From Methylorubrum aminovorans (GTDB taxonomy: Bacteria; Pseudomonadota; Alphaproteobacteria; Rhizobiales; Beijerinckiaceae), in NCBI RefSeq assembly GCF_022179725.1, contig NZ_BPRC01000007.1, forward strand, positions 62,001 to 126,000: a DNA stretch of 64,000 nt, given 5' to 3'. Of the stretch, positions 1-8,195 are shown one piece after another. The position numbers were made by a program, and so were the translations under genes. The notes beneath the pieces are model-generated. The model was not told the DNA's origin. It worked only from the letters and a program-made list of their open reading frames with translations, and searched no databases. The stretch's first letter is position 1. The number at the start of each line of letters is the position of its first letter.

Positions 1-78
1 GAGATCATCGCGGGCGAGCAGACGGTCATTGAGCGGACCGCCCGAAGCGCCGGCGGTGCCGTGAACGACAACGGCCAT
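1..78 (-). CDS. NmrA-like NAD(P)-binding protein, N-terminal fragment
   Basis: Only the first 26 codons are present; the gene runs off the left edge. The start ATG at 78 follows an excellent ribosome binding site (AAGGAGAGG). The N-terminus is a beta strand followed by a glycine-rich turn (VVHGTAGASGGP), which resembles the NAD(P)-binding motif of NmrA/SDR-a proteins. It is divergent from an HxlR regulator, a common arrangement in which the regulator controls a redox enzyme. The family call rests on 26 residues and the context, so the exact enzyme is unknown. Confidence 0.55.
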   Translation of the reverse strand, partial: MAVVVHGTAGASGGPLNDRLLARDDL

Positions 79-116
79 GAACCTCTCCTTGCATCGGAAC
101 TCTGTTCGACGGCATG

Positions 117-155
117 TTAGTGCAGATGGAGCATCGGTTACGTCAAATGCACTAA
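117..155. promoter_or_regulatory. inverted-repeat operator candidate between divergent genes
   Basis: Perfect 8-bp arms TTAGTGCA (117-124) and TGCACTAA (148-155) lie with centres 31 bp apart, about three helical turns, between the NmrA-like gene and the HxlR gene. On the minus strand a TTGACG hexamer (141-146) sits between the arms and could be a -35 element. The right arm ends just before the HxlR ribosome binding site. HxlR regulators bind such palindromes as dimers, so autoregulation plus control of the divergent gene is inferred. Confidence 0.5.
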
Positions 156-167
156 TGGAGGGATTTT

Positions 168-509
168 TTGGCGCGGAAAAAAAGTTGTCCGGAGTGCGGA
201 GTGGAACGCTTTCTGCTTCTCCTTGACGGGCCTTGGGCCACGCTGATCGTACGCGAATTACTCCAAGGGCCGCGCCGATTTAGCGAACTGCGCGATGCTC
301 TGGAGGGTATCAGCGCGCATACGCTGACCCACCGCCTTCGGCGCTTCGAGGCGCACGGGATCGTCACTCGGACGGTCTATGCTGAAATCCCGCCGAGGGT
401 CGTGTACGAGTTGACACCACTGGGTGAATCGCTGCGCGACATTCTCTATGCCATGGCTGCCTGGGGGCAGAGCGTCACCAATCAGCAGCTCATGGCCGCC
501 ACAGACTGA
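168..509 (+). CDS. HxlR-family transcriptional regulator
   Basis: A 113-residue winged-helix regulator. The family pattern is clear: an N-terminal CPxCG, then a segment equivalent to the GKW-LLIL-REL helix (DGPWATLIVRELLQGPRRF), the recognition region SAHTLTHRLRRFEAHGIV, and the wing ending YELTPLGESL. Length is normal for the family. The start is TTG at 168, with GGAGG at 157-161 six bases upstream; the ATG at 155 is out of frame. HxlR proteins usually sense oxidants or electrophiles through a conserved cysteine near the N-terminus, and two cysteines are present here. The divergent NmrA-like gene is the likely target. Confidence 0.85.
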   Translation: MARKKSCPECGVERFLLLLDGPWATLIVRELLQGPRRFSELRDALEGISAHTLTHRLRRFEAHGIVTRTVYAEIPPRVVYELTPLGESLRDILYAMAAWGQSVTNQQLMAATD

Positions 510-687
510 CCCGCGGTTATCCTGTCGAAGTTGTGGTCGGCGTAGAAAAAGTATCTCGGTCACGAGGAGACCGCATCCACGTTCGGGACCGGTCATCCCG
601 GTTGGCTCGACGTAAGGTCGTGCCTCTCGTCGAGATGGCCCGCCGCGCAGCGGCTCAAAATGCGTCGGCGATTGTTGGAGCAGCGCC

Positions 688-1125
688 TTACGCTGCGACC
701 AACAGCGCCGCCCCGGCGATCCCCGACAGGGCCAGACGCAACCGGCCCATCCAGTTCGGGACCATGCCGCGGCGGGCGAGGTCCTGATCGACGATGCCCC
801 AGAGCAGGACCAGGGCGCCGAGGGTGCGAAGGTCCCATGGCGCCGGGGCGGCCAAAGCCGCCCAGGCCAGCAGCGAGGGCACGATGGCCAGGACGTAATC
901 GCGCCAGCCGGCGCCGCGCGCCGCCGCGACGCCCCAGCGGATGCCGCCGAGGAATGAGGCGATCACCGCACCGTAGGCGGAGAGGATGGTGCGCGGCGAG
1001 AGGCCGATCGTGCCCAGGCCGACATCCGTACCGCTCACCGACAGCGCGGCGAAGCCCACGAACGGGATCAGCCCCGCGATGCCGAGAAGGACAGCGCTCG
1101 CGGGTACCGTGTTCAGCCGCCCCAT
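688..1125 (-). CDS. DUF3429 integral membrane protein
   Basis: A 145-residue protein with about four or five hydrophobic helices and the DUF3429 pattern (IPFVGFAAL near the start, AYGAVIASFLGGIRWG in the middle, LLWGIVDQDLARRG near the end). The start at 1125 is preceded by GAGGAG five bases upstream; a longer in-frame start 22 codons upstream adds a charged segment atypical of the family and lacks such a site. The function of DUF3429 is not known. It is monocistronic and convergent with the HxlR gene. Confidence 0.8.
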   Translation of the reverse strand: MGRLNTVPASAVLLGIAGLIPFVGFAALSVSGTDVGLGTIGLSPRTILSAYGAVIASFLGGIRWGVAAARGAGWRDYVLAIVPSLLAWAALAAPAPWDLRTLGALVLLWGIVDQDLARRGMVPNWMGRLRLALSGIAGAALLVAA

Positions 1126-1426
1126 GCCGTCTCCTCGGCTGCCTGCCGTGCGATCCGGCTCGCACCGGTTTCGCGCATCGCTCGAACCCACCCGCCGCGA
1201 CGGGATGGCCCTGTGCGGGCCGCCGGCGAGCGGGCGGTGTCATGATCCGGTGTAAACGCGCAGATCCTCATCCGTCCCGCAACCGAGACCATTTGTTGCA
1301 GTACGCGCCCTCATCCCGCGCCCGGCCAAGAATCGGCGCGGGATAGCGGCGGGGCGACCATGGTGCCGGACGGCGGGCACCGGCAGGATGGGCACGAGAC
1401 GGCCCACCCCTTGCACGATCGATTCC
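1126..1426. other. intergenic region with one hairpin
   Basis: This divergent spacer between the DUF3429 gene and the ClC gene has no convincing gene. It contains a 9-bp perfect inverted repeat, ATCCCGCGC (1313-1321) with GCGCGGGAT (1336-1344). Promoters for both flanking genes must lie here, but I see no strong -35/-10 pair. Confidence 0.5.
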
Positions 1427-2752
1427 ATGCTGCTGCGGCCGACGGACACGCGACTTGCCCTCGAGCGCCTCCGCGATGCGTCCGGGGATGCCTGGACGAC
1501 CTGGCGCAGGCGAAGTCTGTTCCTGGCGGGCGGCATCTGCGTCGGCTTGGCCGCGGTGCTCATGGCGAAGGCGGCGGATGCGGCGCAGGCGGTGTTTCGG
1601 TCCGGAATCACCGCCTCGCCCCTGCTGGCGCTGCTGCTCTGCCCGGCCGGCTTCGCGTTGGCGGCGTGGCTGGCCCGGACCGTGTTCCCGAACTCTCAAG
1701 GATCCGGCATCCCGCAGGTGATCGCCGCCCGCGCCCTCGACGACGGGCCGGCGCGCCATGCCCTGATCTCGCTCAAGGTTGCGGCGGGCAAGGTCGTCGT
1801 GATGTGTCTCGGCCTCCTGTGCGGCGCCTCGATCGGGCGCGAGGGACCGACGGTGCAGGTCGGCGCGGCGATCATGGCCACTCTCGGCCGGCTCAGCCCG
1901 GAGCGGATGCGCGGTCTGCTGCTCGCGGGCGGCGCGGCCGGCGTCGCCGCCGCCTTCAACACGCCGCTCGCCGGAATCGTGTTCGGCATCGAGGAACTCG
2001 GCCGGGCCTATGACCGGCGGGGCAGCGCCCTCATCGTCGCCGCCATCGTCGCGGCGGGCCTGACCTCTCTGGCGATCCTGGGTGACTACACCTATTTCGG
2101 CACGTCCGACGCGGGGCTGTCCTTGAGCACCGGATGGCTCGCAGTCCCCGTGCTCGGCGTGGCGGGCGGGCTCGCCGGCGGGCTGTTCAGCCGCATCGTG
2201 ATCGGGTTTGCCCAGGGCTTTCCGGGCCGGGCCGGCGCATGGATCGCGCGCCGCCCCATCCTGTTCGCCACGCTCTGCGGACTCGGTGTCGCCCTGTGCG
2301 GATTGGCCTCCGGCGGCGCCGTCTACGGCACCGGCTACGAGGAAGCGCGGGAGATCCTGCACGGCGAGAGCGATCCGCGCTGGGCGTTCGCGCCGCTGAA
2401 GTTCCTGGCCACCGTGCTGTCCTCGATCAGCGGCATTCCCGGCGGCCTGTTCGCCCCCTCGCTCGCCGTCGGCGCCGGGCTCGGCGCCCAGGCGAGCCTC
2501 ATCCTCGCGGACGTCCCCGTGGGTGCGCTGGTGCTGATCGGCATGACCGCCTACCTGACCGGCGTTCTCCAGGCTCCGATCACCTCGTTCGTGATCGTCA
2601 CCGAGATGACCCAGAACCACGCGATGGTGATCCCGCTGATGCTCGCCGCGCTGATCGCGGATGCGATGTCGAAGCTCGTCTGCCGCGGCGGCCTCTACCA
2701 CACCCTGGCGGAGGTGCTGGTGCAGCGCGCAGGCCGCGAACGAAACGCGTAA
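1427..2752 (+). CDS. ClC-family chloride transporter
   Basis: A 441-residue ClC protein with about ten hydrophobic segments. All three anion-selectivity motifs are visible: GSGIPQ, GREGPTVQ (with the external gating glutamate) and GIPGGLFAPSLAVGAG. The IEE after FNTPLAGIVF retains the glutamate that serves the proton pathway in E. coli ClC, which favours H+/Cl- exchange over a channel. The tyrosine that coordinates chloride near the C-terminus in E. coli (DNYQ) is replaced by histidine here (QNHA). No C-terminal CBS domains are present. A start 13 codons upstream (1388) is possible; neither has a good ribosome binding site. Confidence 0.9.
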   Translation: MLLRPTDTRLALERLRDASGDAWTTWRRRSLFLAGGICVGLAAVLMAKAADAAQAVFRSGITASPLLALLLCPAGFALAAWLARTVFPNSQGSGIPQVIAARALDDGPARHALISLKVAAGKVVVMCLGLLCGASIGREGPTVQVGAAIMATLGRLSPERMRGLLLAGGAAGVAAAFNTPLAGIVFGIEELGRAYDRRGSALIVAAIVAAGLTSLAILGDYTYFGTSDAGLSLSTGWLAVPVLGVAGGLAGGLFSRIVIGFAQGFPGRAGAWIARRPILFATLCGLGVALCGLASGGAVYGTGYEEAREILHGESDPRWAFAPLKFLATVLSSISGIPGGLFAPSLAVGAGLGAQASLILADVPVGALVLIGMTAYLTGVLQAPITSFVIVTEMTQNHAMVIPLMLAALIADAMSKLVCRGGLYHTLAEVLVQRAGRERNA

Positions 2753-2825
2753 TGCCCAGGGCGCGGCGGAACGCCGCCGGTACGTCGGAAGTTACTGCTC
2801 CGCTTTCGTATCGGAGTGAACTGCC

Positions 2826-3005
2826 ATGACGCTTCTCAAGTGGGCCGCCATCGCCTTCATCATCTCGCTCGTCGCGGGCGCCCTCGGCTTCACCGGCATC
2901 GCCTCCGGCGCGAGCTCGATCGCGCGCATCCTGTTCGGCCTGTTCCTCGTGCTCGCCATCGTCATCGTGGTGATCGCGCTGGCCATCGGTCAGGCGGTGT
3001 TCTGA
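2826..3005 (+). CDS. DUF1328 small membrane protein
   Basis: A 59-residue peptide made of two hydrophobic helices, beginning [21 protein letters not shown] and containing GFTGIA and [13 protein letters not shown], the typical pattern of DUF1328/YtjA proteins. A GGAGTGA site precedes the ATG. The role of the family is unknown; members are often stress induced. It sits between the ClC gene and an SDR gene on the same strand and could be co-transcribed with either. Confidence 0.85.
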   Translation: MTLLKWAAIAFIISLVAGALGFTGIASGASSIARILFGLFLVLAIVIVVIALAIGQAVF

Positions 3006-3023
3006 CGCCTCGGCCCTGAATCC

Positions 3024-3884
3024 GTGCGCCTCGACGGCCGCACCGCCCTGGTTACCGGCGCCTCCTCCGGGATCGGCGCCGAGACGGCCCTGGGGCTCGC
3101 CCGCCTCGGGGCGCGGGTCGGCCTCGTCGGGCGCGACCGCGCGCGCACCGAACGCGCCGCCGCGCATCTGCGCCGGGAGACCGGCGGCGCGGCGGACGTC
3201 TTCCTCGCCGACCTGTCGAGCCAGGCCGAGATCCGCCGCCTCGCGGGGGAGGTGAGGGCGCATTATCCCGCCCTCGACATCCTCGTGAACAATGCCGGCG
3301 CGATCTTCTCCGAGCGTCACGTCACGGTCGATGGAATCGAGCGGACCTGGGCCCTCGACCATCTCGCCTACGTGCTGCTGACGCACGAGCTGCGCGCACC
3401 GCTCGAAGCCGCGCCCCGCGCCCGCATCGTCAACCTCGCTTCCGCCGCCCATACCCGTGGGCAGATCGATTTCGACGATCTCGGCGGCGAGCGCCGCTAT
3501 TCCGCGATGAAAGCCTATGCGCAGGCCAAGCTCGGCAACGTGCTGTTCACCCATGCGCTCGCCCGGCGGCTCGCGGGCAGCCCCGTTACTGTCAATGCGG
3601 TGCATCCGGGCGTGGTGGCGAGCGAGTTCGCCAAGAACACCCGCGGCGCGCTCGGCTTCGCCTGGAGCCTGATCCGCCCGTTCCTGATCTCGACCGAGGC
3701 GGGCGCCCGGACCTCGCTCCACGTCGCCACCGCGCCCGAACTCGATGGCGTGAGCGGACGCTACTTCGCCAAATGCCGCGAGACGGCCGCCTCCGCCCGC
3801 AGCCGGGACGAGGCGTTGCAGGAGCGGGTCTGGACGCTCAGCCGGCAGCAGGTCGAGATCGAGGCCTCGCACGCCGCGCAATAA
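3024..3884 (+). CDS. short-chain dehydrogenase/reductase (retinol dehydrogenase-like)
   Basis: A 286-residue SDR. The cofactor motif TGASSGIG is at residues 11-18, NNAG near 89-92, and the active-site pair appears as YAQAK followed by LGN, the form seen in the retinol dehydrogenase/WWOX-like branch, as does the HPGVV segment. An arginine after the second strand (GRDRART) favours NADP(H). The start is GTG at 3024, 18 bases after the DUF1328 stop. The substrate cannot be read from the sequence. Confidence 0.85.
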   Translation: MRLDGRTALVTGASSGIGAETALGLARLGARVGLVGRDRARTERAAAHLRRETGGAADVFLADLSSQAEIRRLAGEVRAHYPALDILVNNAGAIFSERHVTVDGIERTWALDHLAYVLLTHELRAPLEAAPRARIVNLASAAHTRGQIDFDDLGGERRYSAMKAYAQAKLGNVLFTHALARRLAGSPVTVNAVHPGVVASEFAKNTRGALGFAWSLIRPFLISTEAGARTSLHVATAPELDGVSGRYFAKCRETAASARSRDEALQERVWTLSRQQVEIEASHAAQ

Positions 3885-3908
3885 GGGTGCGCCTCGCGGC
3901 TCGCCAAA

Positions 3909-4886
3909 TCAGAAATGGCTGAACGCGGTGCGGGCGAAGTCCATGGCCCGGCCCGTCCCATCGAGGAAGCAAGGCGGATCCTCTCCGGATTCGACCGTGC
4001 CGATCGCGGCGGCCGGAACGCCGGCCTCGCGCGCTTCGGCGAGAAAGGCGGACAGGTTGTCCGGCGGCACCGCGCAGAGGATCTCGTAATCGTCGCCGCC
4101 GGTCAGCGCCGTGGCCAGCCGGCCTGGCTCGCGGGCGATGGCCGCCCCTGCGGCGGCCGAGAGCGGCACCGCCGGGACATCGATCCGCGCGGTCAGGCCT
4201 GTGCCGGCGAGCATTTTTCGCAGGTCGCCCGCCAGTCCGTCCGACACGTCCATGGCCGCGCGGGCGTGGCGGCGAAGGGCAGGAATAAGGGCCAGCCGCG
4301 GGCGCGGGTGGAGGTATCGGTCGAGCAGAGCGTCGCGGTGGGACGCCCCCAGCGCAGGATCGGGCGCGAGCCGCAGGGCGAGCCCGAGCGCCGCGTCGCC
4401 GATGCTGCCGCTGACGCAGAGCCGGTCGCCGGCCTGCGCCGCCTGACGCCGCAGCATCGTGCCCGATGGCACCTCGCCGAAGGCGGTGATGCCGATGAGC
4501 GCCGGACCGTCGGAGCGGACCGTATCGCCGCCGAGAAGCGGGCAGCCATGAGCACGGCTCGCGGCGCCGAGCCCCTCGGCGAAGGTGGCGAGCCACATCT
4601 CGGTCCAGTCGTCCGGCAGGGCCAGCGTCAGTAGAAAGCCGCGCGGACGGGCTCCCTTGGCGGCGAGATCCGAAAGGTTCACGCCGAGCGCCTTCACGGC
4701 AATCGAGCCGGGCGGATCGTCGGGGAAGTAGTGCACCCCGGCGACGACGGCGTCGGCGGTCACCACGAGGTCGTGGCCGAGTGTCGGCGTCAGGCTGGCG
4801 GCATCGTCGCGCAGGCCCTCGGCGCCGGGGCCGGCGAGCGGCGCGAAGTAACGCGCGATCAGCGCCTCCTCGCCCGCACGCGCCAT
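3909..4886 (-). CDS. thiL: thiamine-monophosphate kinase
   Basis: ThiL phosphorylates thiamine monophosphate to thiamine diphosphate with ATP. The 325-residue protein begins with GEEALIARYF and shows the PurM/AIR-synthase-like fold motifs: RDDAA near residue 27, TADAVVAGVHYF, VKALGVNLSDLAAKGARP, LLGGDTVRS, and the C-terminal TGGDDYEILCAV. The start at 4886 has a GAGGCGG site that lies within the end of nusB. It is the last gene of ribH-nusB-thiL, 7 bp after nusB. Vitamin synthesis genes travelling with nusB is a common bacterial arrangement. Confidence 0.95.
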   Translation of the reverse strand: MARAGEEALIARYFAPLAGPGAEGLRDDAASLTPTLGHDLVVTADAVVAGVHYFPDDPPGSIAVKALGVNLSDLAAKGARPRGFLLTLALPDDWTEMWLATFAEGLGAASRAHGCPLLGGDTVRSDGPALIGITAFGEVPSGTMLRRQAAQAGDRLCVSGSIGDAALGLALRLAPDPALGASHRDALLDRYLHPRPRLALIPALRRHARAAMDVSDGLAGDLRKMLAGTGLTARIDVPAVPLSAAAGAAIAREPGRLATALTGGDDYEILCAVPPDNLSAFLAEAREAGVPAAAIGTVESGEDPPCFLDGTGRAMDFARTAFSHF

Positions 4887-4893
4887 CGCCGCC

Positions 4894-5412
4894 TCAGGCC
4901 TTCTTCGGCGCGGCCGGGATGCCGAACTCGGTGGAGCGCACCTCGCGGCCGACCCGGTCGAGCACGGCGTTGACCATGCCCGGCTCGTCGCCGCCGTAGA
5001 AGCTGTGGGCGACGTCGACATATTGCGAGATCGCGGCCCTGGCCGGCACGTCGCGGCGGAACATCAGCTCGTAGGCGCCCGCCCGCAGGATCGCGCGCAG
5101 CACCACCTCGAGACGGCGCAGGGGCCAGCCCTTGGCCAGCGCCGCGTCGAGCTTCGGGTCGATGGCGCGCTGCTCCTCGACGGCGCCGCGCAGCACGTCG
5201 CGAAAGAAGGCGATCTCGGCCGGTGGGTGGGCGACACCGTCGATCTCCTGGCCGATCCAGAAGGCCTCGAACTCGGCGAGCGCGTCGATCACGCCCTTGT
5301 CCGAGATCTCCATCTCGTAGAGCGCCTGCACCACGGCGAGGCGGGCGCCGGTGCGAGTGTTCGGTTTCGAAGAGGCCGGCGTCTGGGCCGGCGGCGCGGC
5401 GGGTTCGGTCAT
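4894..5412 (-). CDS. nusB: transcription antitermination factor NusB
   Basis: NusB binds boxA RNA with NusE and promotes processive rRNA transcription. The 172-residue protein has a disordered Pro/Ala-rich start (about 20 residues) followed by [16 protein letters not shown], and ends with the conserved [18 protein letters not shown] segment (here [21 protein letters not shown]). Its ATG overlaps the ribH stop by 4 bp, so the two are translationally coupled. Confidence 0.95.
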   Translation of the reverse strand: MTEPAAPPAQTPASSKPNTRTGARLAVVQALYEMEISDKGVIDALAEFEAFWIGQEIDGVAHPPAEIAFFRDVLRGAVEEQRAIDPKLDAALAKGWPLRRLEVVLRAILRAGAYELMFRRDVPARAAISQYVDVAHSFYGGDEPGMVNAVLDRVGREVRSTEFGIPAAPKKA

Positions 5413-5918
5413 CGGGAAGGTTCCAGATTGGCAGCGCGCTTGATGGCGAGGAGGCTGAGCGCCGCCTCCGCCGCGCCGCCGCCCTTGTTCATCTCGGAGA
5501 CCCGGGCACGGGCGAGCGCCTGCTCCATGGTCTCGACGGTGAGGATGCCGTTGCCGAGCGGCAGGTGCTCGGACACGGAGAGGTCCATCAGCGCACGGGC
5601 GCTCTCGCCGGCGACGATGTCGTAATGCCCCGTCTCGCCGCGGATGACGCAGCCGAGCGCCACCGCCGCGTCGTAGGGACCGCCGGCCTTGCGTCCGGCT
5701 TCCATCAGGATGGCGATGGCCGCGGGGATTTCGAGGGCGCCGGGCACCGTGAAGATCCGCGCCTCGGCGCCGACCGCCTCGATCGCGGCGCGGGCGCCTG
5801 CCAGCAGCTCGTCGGCGATGTCGTCGTAATAGCGCGCCTCCACCACCAGCACGCGGGTGCCGGCGAGGCTCTCGAGGATGCTTGTGGGCGCGTCCGCGTC
5901 CCGGCGTTGGGAGACCAT
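5409..5918 (-). CDS. ribH: 6,7-dimethyl-8-ribityllumazine synthase
   Basis: RibH condenses 5-amino-6-ribitylamino-uracil with dihydroxybutanone phosphate, the penultimate riboflavin step. The 169-residue protein carries the family motifs [34 protein letters not shown] and the C-terminal [13 protein letters not shown]. It is the first gene of ribH-nusB-thiL; ribE and ribD lie 4.4 kb upstream on the same strand. I see no FMN riboswitch in the leader. Confidence 0.96.
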   Translation of the reverse strand: MVSQRRDADAPTSILESLAGTRVLVVEARYYDDIADELLAGARAAIEAVGAEARIFTVPGALEIPAAIAILMEAGRKAGGPYDAAVALGCVIRGETGHYDIVAGESARALMDLSVSEHLPLGNGILTVETMEQALARARVSEMNKGGGAAEAALSLLAIKRAANLEPSR

Positions 5919-6251
5919 GCGTGTGACGTTCCGGGGTGCGTTCGCGGAAGTTCGGGGCGGGCCGGAGGGTTAGCCCAAGTGCTGCGGGCTCTACAAGCGG
6001 CACGGGACGCAAGGCCGCGCGCGGCCGCGATGCAGTCCAGGCCAGCGACGCGCCGCCGCGGACCCGGCGATCGCTCGCTTCTCGGTTGAGCCGGACACGT
6101 TCGATCAACCCAAACCGGAAGAAGGGACGCCGCCTCAACCTGCGATGCTCGGCGATTAACCCGTCCGAAGTCGATGCCGGCGATAGACTGTCGAACACCG
6201 ATTGCGGGCGCTCGAACAAGGGTCCCGCACTGGAAACGGGGGTTATCCAGC
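5919..6251. other. divergent intergenic region (ribH / HAD-UbiA gene)
   Basis: No convincing gene or structured RNA is visible. It must hold promoters for ribH (minus) and the HAD-UbiA gene (plus). I could not identify an FMN-riboswitch-like element or a strong promoter. Confidence 0.4.
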
Positions 6252-7799
6252 ATGGCGACGGCGCGCGCGCGAAGGGACGGAACGGCCACGGTGCCGACCG
6301 AGGCGCCGCCGCCGCGGACGGCGCCGCTGGTGATCGATCTCGACGGCACGCTGCTGCGCACCGATCTTCTCCTGGAAGGCATCATCACGCTGCTGCGGCG
6401 CAACCCGCTGATGCTGCTCCTAATGCTGCTGTGGCTGCCGCGGGGCCGGGCCTTCTTCAAGCGCCGCATCGCAGAGGGTGCCGGGCTCGACGTCGCGACC
6501 CTGCCGGCCAACGAGGCGCTGCTCGCCCATATCGAGGCGCGGAAGGCGGCGGGGCAGGAGATCGTGCTCGCCACCGCCGCCGACGAGCTGATGGCGCTAC
6601 GGGCGCTCCGGCGCTTTCCCGTCTTCGACCGGGTGGTGGCGAGCGACGGTGTACGGAACCTCAAAGGCGAGGCCAAGGCGGCCCAGCTTCGGGCGCTCTA
6701 TCCTCAGGGCTTCGACTATGCCGGCGACTGTGCTGCCGACCTGCCCGTCTGGGCCGCGGCGCGCCGGGTCATCGTGGTGGGAGCCTCCCCCGCCGTGCTC
6801 CGTGCGGCCCACCGGCTCGGCAAGCCGGTCGAGGTGTTTCCTGCGGCCTCGCGCGCCCGCGCGCTCCTCAAGGCCCTGCGTCCGCATCAATGGGCCAAGA
6901 ACGCCCTGGTCTTCCTGCCGCTCGTGCTCGGCGGCCGGGCCGGCGAGGCGGAGGCCTGGGCAAGCGCGGGCCTGGCCTTCCTCGCCCTCGGGCTCGTCGC
7001 CTCGGCGAGCTACCTGGTGAACGACCTCCTCGATCTCGCCCCCGACCGGGCCCACTGGTCGAAGCGCGAGCGCCCCCTGGCGAGCGGCCGGCTTCCCATC
7101 GCCACCGGTCTGGCGGCGCTCGTCCTCGGGCTCACGGGCGGGCTGGCGGTCGCGGCTTTCGCCGGGGTGGCGGTGCTCACCGGCGTGCTCGCCTATCTCG
7201 CCCTGACGCTGGCCTATTCCACGTGGCTCAAGCGGGTGCCGATGCTCGACGCGCTGACGCTCGGCTGCCTGTTCTCGCTGCGCATCGCCGTCGGCATCGC
7301 AGCGGTCGCGGTGGCGTGGTCGCCCTGGCTTCTCACCTTCTCGATGTTCCTGTTCACCTCGCTCTCCTTCGCCAAGCGCCATACGGAGCTGCGCGGCGCC
7401 GCGCGGCGCGGCCGGTCGGGCACCATCGCCGGGCGGGGCTACCAGCCGGCGGACGAGGCGGTGGTGCTCGCCTTCGGCGTCGCCTCCGGCCTGTCCAGCG
7501 TCGTCATCTTCATCCTCTATCTCGCCAACGAAGCGTTCCACCACGCCGCGCTCGCCGCGCCGCTGGCTCTGTGGAGCTTCCCGCTGATCCTCGTCCTGTT
7601 CATGGGCCGGGTCTGGCTGCTGGCGGGGCGCGACGCGCTCCACGACGATCCGGTCGCCTTCGCGATCAAGGACCGCCCGAGCCTCGCGCTCGCGGCAATC
7701 GCCGGCCTCGCCTTCGCAGCCGCCGCCTTCGGCCTGCCCCACAGCCTCCTTCCGCAGGGACTCGAATCGTCATGGGTCATGAGGTCGTCCGTTTCCTGA
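6252..7799 (+). CDS. HAD phosphatase-UbiA prenyltransferase fusion
   Basis: A 515-residue two-domain protein. The first 210 residues are a HAD-like hydrolase, with the nucleophile motif DLDGTLLRTD and a later GDCAADLPVW that resembles motif IV. From about residue 220 the protein is a UbiA-type membrane prenyltransferase with about nine helices, the first polyprenyl-diphosphate site NDLLDLAPDR, and KRERPLASG. UbiA proteins of this subgroup resemble decaprenyl-phosphate phosphoribosyltransferase, where a separate phosphatase then removes the sugar 5-phosphate. The fused HAD domain could do this second step. Together with the downstream gtrA this suggests synthesis of a polyprenyl-phosphate pentose. 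The start at 6252 was chosen because the HAD strand begins about 25 residues later; a start 26 codons upstream exists. Confidence 0.85.
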   Translation: MATARARRDGTATVPTEAPPPRTAPLVIDLDGTLLRTDLLLEGIITLLRRNPLMLLLMLLWLPRGRAFFKRRIAEGAGLDVATLPANEALLAHIEARKAAGQEIVLATAADELMALRALRRFPVFDRVVASDGVRNLKGEAKAAQLRALYPQGFDYAGDCAADLPVWAAARRVIVVGASPAVLRAAHRLGKPVEVFPAASRARALLKALRPHQWAKNALVFLPLVLGGRAGEAEAWASAGLAFLALGLVASASYLVNDLLDLAPDRAHWSKRERPLASGRLPIATGLAALVLGLTGGLAVAAFAGVAVLTGVLAYLALTLAYSTWLKRVPMLDALTLGCLFSLRIAVGIAAVAVAWSPWLLTFSMFLFTSLSFAKRHTELRGAARRGRSGTIAGRGYQPADEAVVLAFGVASGLSSVVIFILYLANEAFHHAALAAPLALWSFPLILVLFMGRVWLLAGRDALHDDPVAFAIKDRPSLALAAIAGLAFAAAAFGLPHSLLPQGLESSWVMRSSVS

Positions 7800-8194
7800 T
7801 CGCCGGCGGCACGGCGACGGCGATCAACTGGCTCGCGCGGATTCCGCTCTCACTCGTCATGCCTTTCGAGGCGGCCCTGCTCGCCGCCTACGGCCTCGGC
7901 ATGGTCGCCTCGTTCTGGCTCTACCGGGCCTTCGTGTTCCGGGTGTCGCGGGGATCGTTGCGCGGGCAGGTCTTCCTGTTCCTCGCGGTCAACGCCGTCG
8001 GCGCGGGCGTGGTGCTCGCGGTCAGCACAACCCTGCTCGACGGCCTGACCGCGCTGCTGCCAGACCTCGCGCGATCGATCGCCGAGGCGCTCGCCCACGG
8101 CGTCGGCATCGCATCGGGCGCCGTGGCGAATTATCTCGGCCACCGGCTCCTGACCTTCGCGTCCGGCGCGCGGCCCGCGCCCCAGAGCTCTTGA
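7772..8194 (+). CDS. GtrA-family membrane protein
   Basis: A 140-residue protein with four hydrophobic helices and the GtrA pattern: EVVRFLIAGGTATAINW at the start, SFWLYRAFVFR in the middle and VANYLGHRLLTFA at the end. GtrA proteins are thought to help move or present polyprenyl-linked sugars across the cytoplasmic membrane. It overlaps the 3' end of the HAD-UbiA gene by 28 bp in another frame, which argues for co-expression. Its stop lies one base from the stop of the convergent glycosyltransferase-like gene. Confidence 0.85.
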   Translation: MGHEVVRFLIAGGTATAINWLARIPLSLVMPFEAALLAAYGLGMVASFWLYRAFVFRVSRGSLRGQVFLFLAVNAVGAGVVLAVSTTLLDGLTALLPDLARSIAEALAHGVGIASGAVANYLGHRLLTFASGARPAPQSS

Positions 8195-8195
8195 T

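Noticed and set aside
1268..2701. 477-codon open frame on the minus strand
   Set aside because: It mirrors the ClC gene, whose motifs are unmistakable on the plus strand. The product is Arg/Glu/His-rich, the signature of a high-GC antisense shadow.
1427..2752. ClC protein as a proton-uncoupled channel
   Set aside because: A first reading suggested the proton glutamate was missing, but IEE after the FNTPLAGIVF segment supplies it, so exchanger activity remains the better guess.
5919..6251. FMN riboswitch upstream of ribH
   Set aside because: I looked for the conserved AGGG-type core and the multi-stem layout and did not find them.
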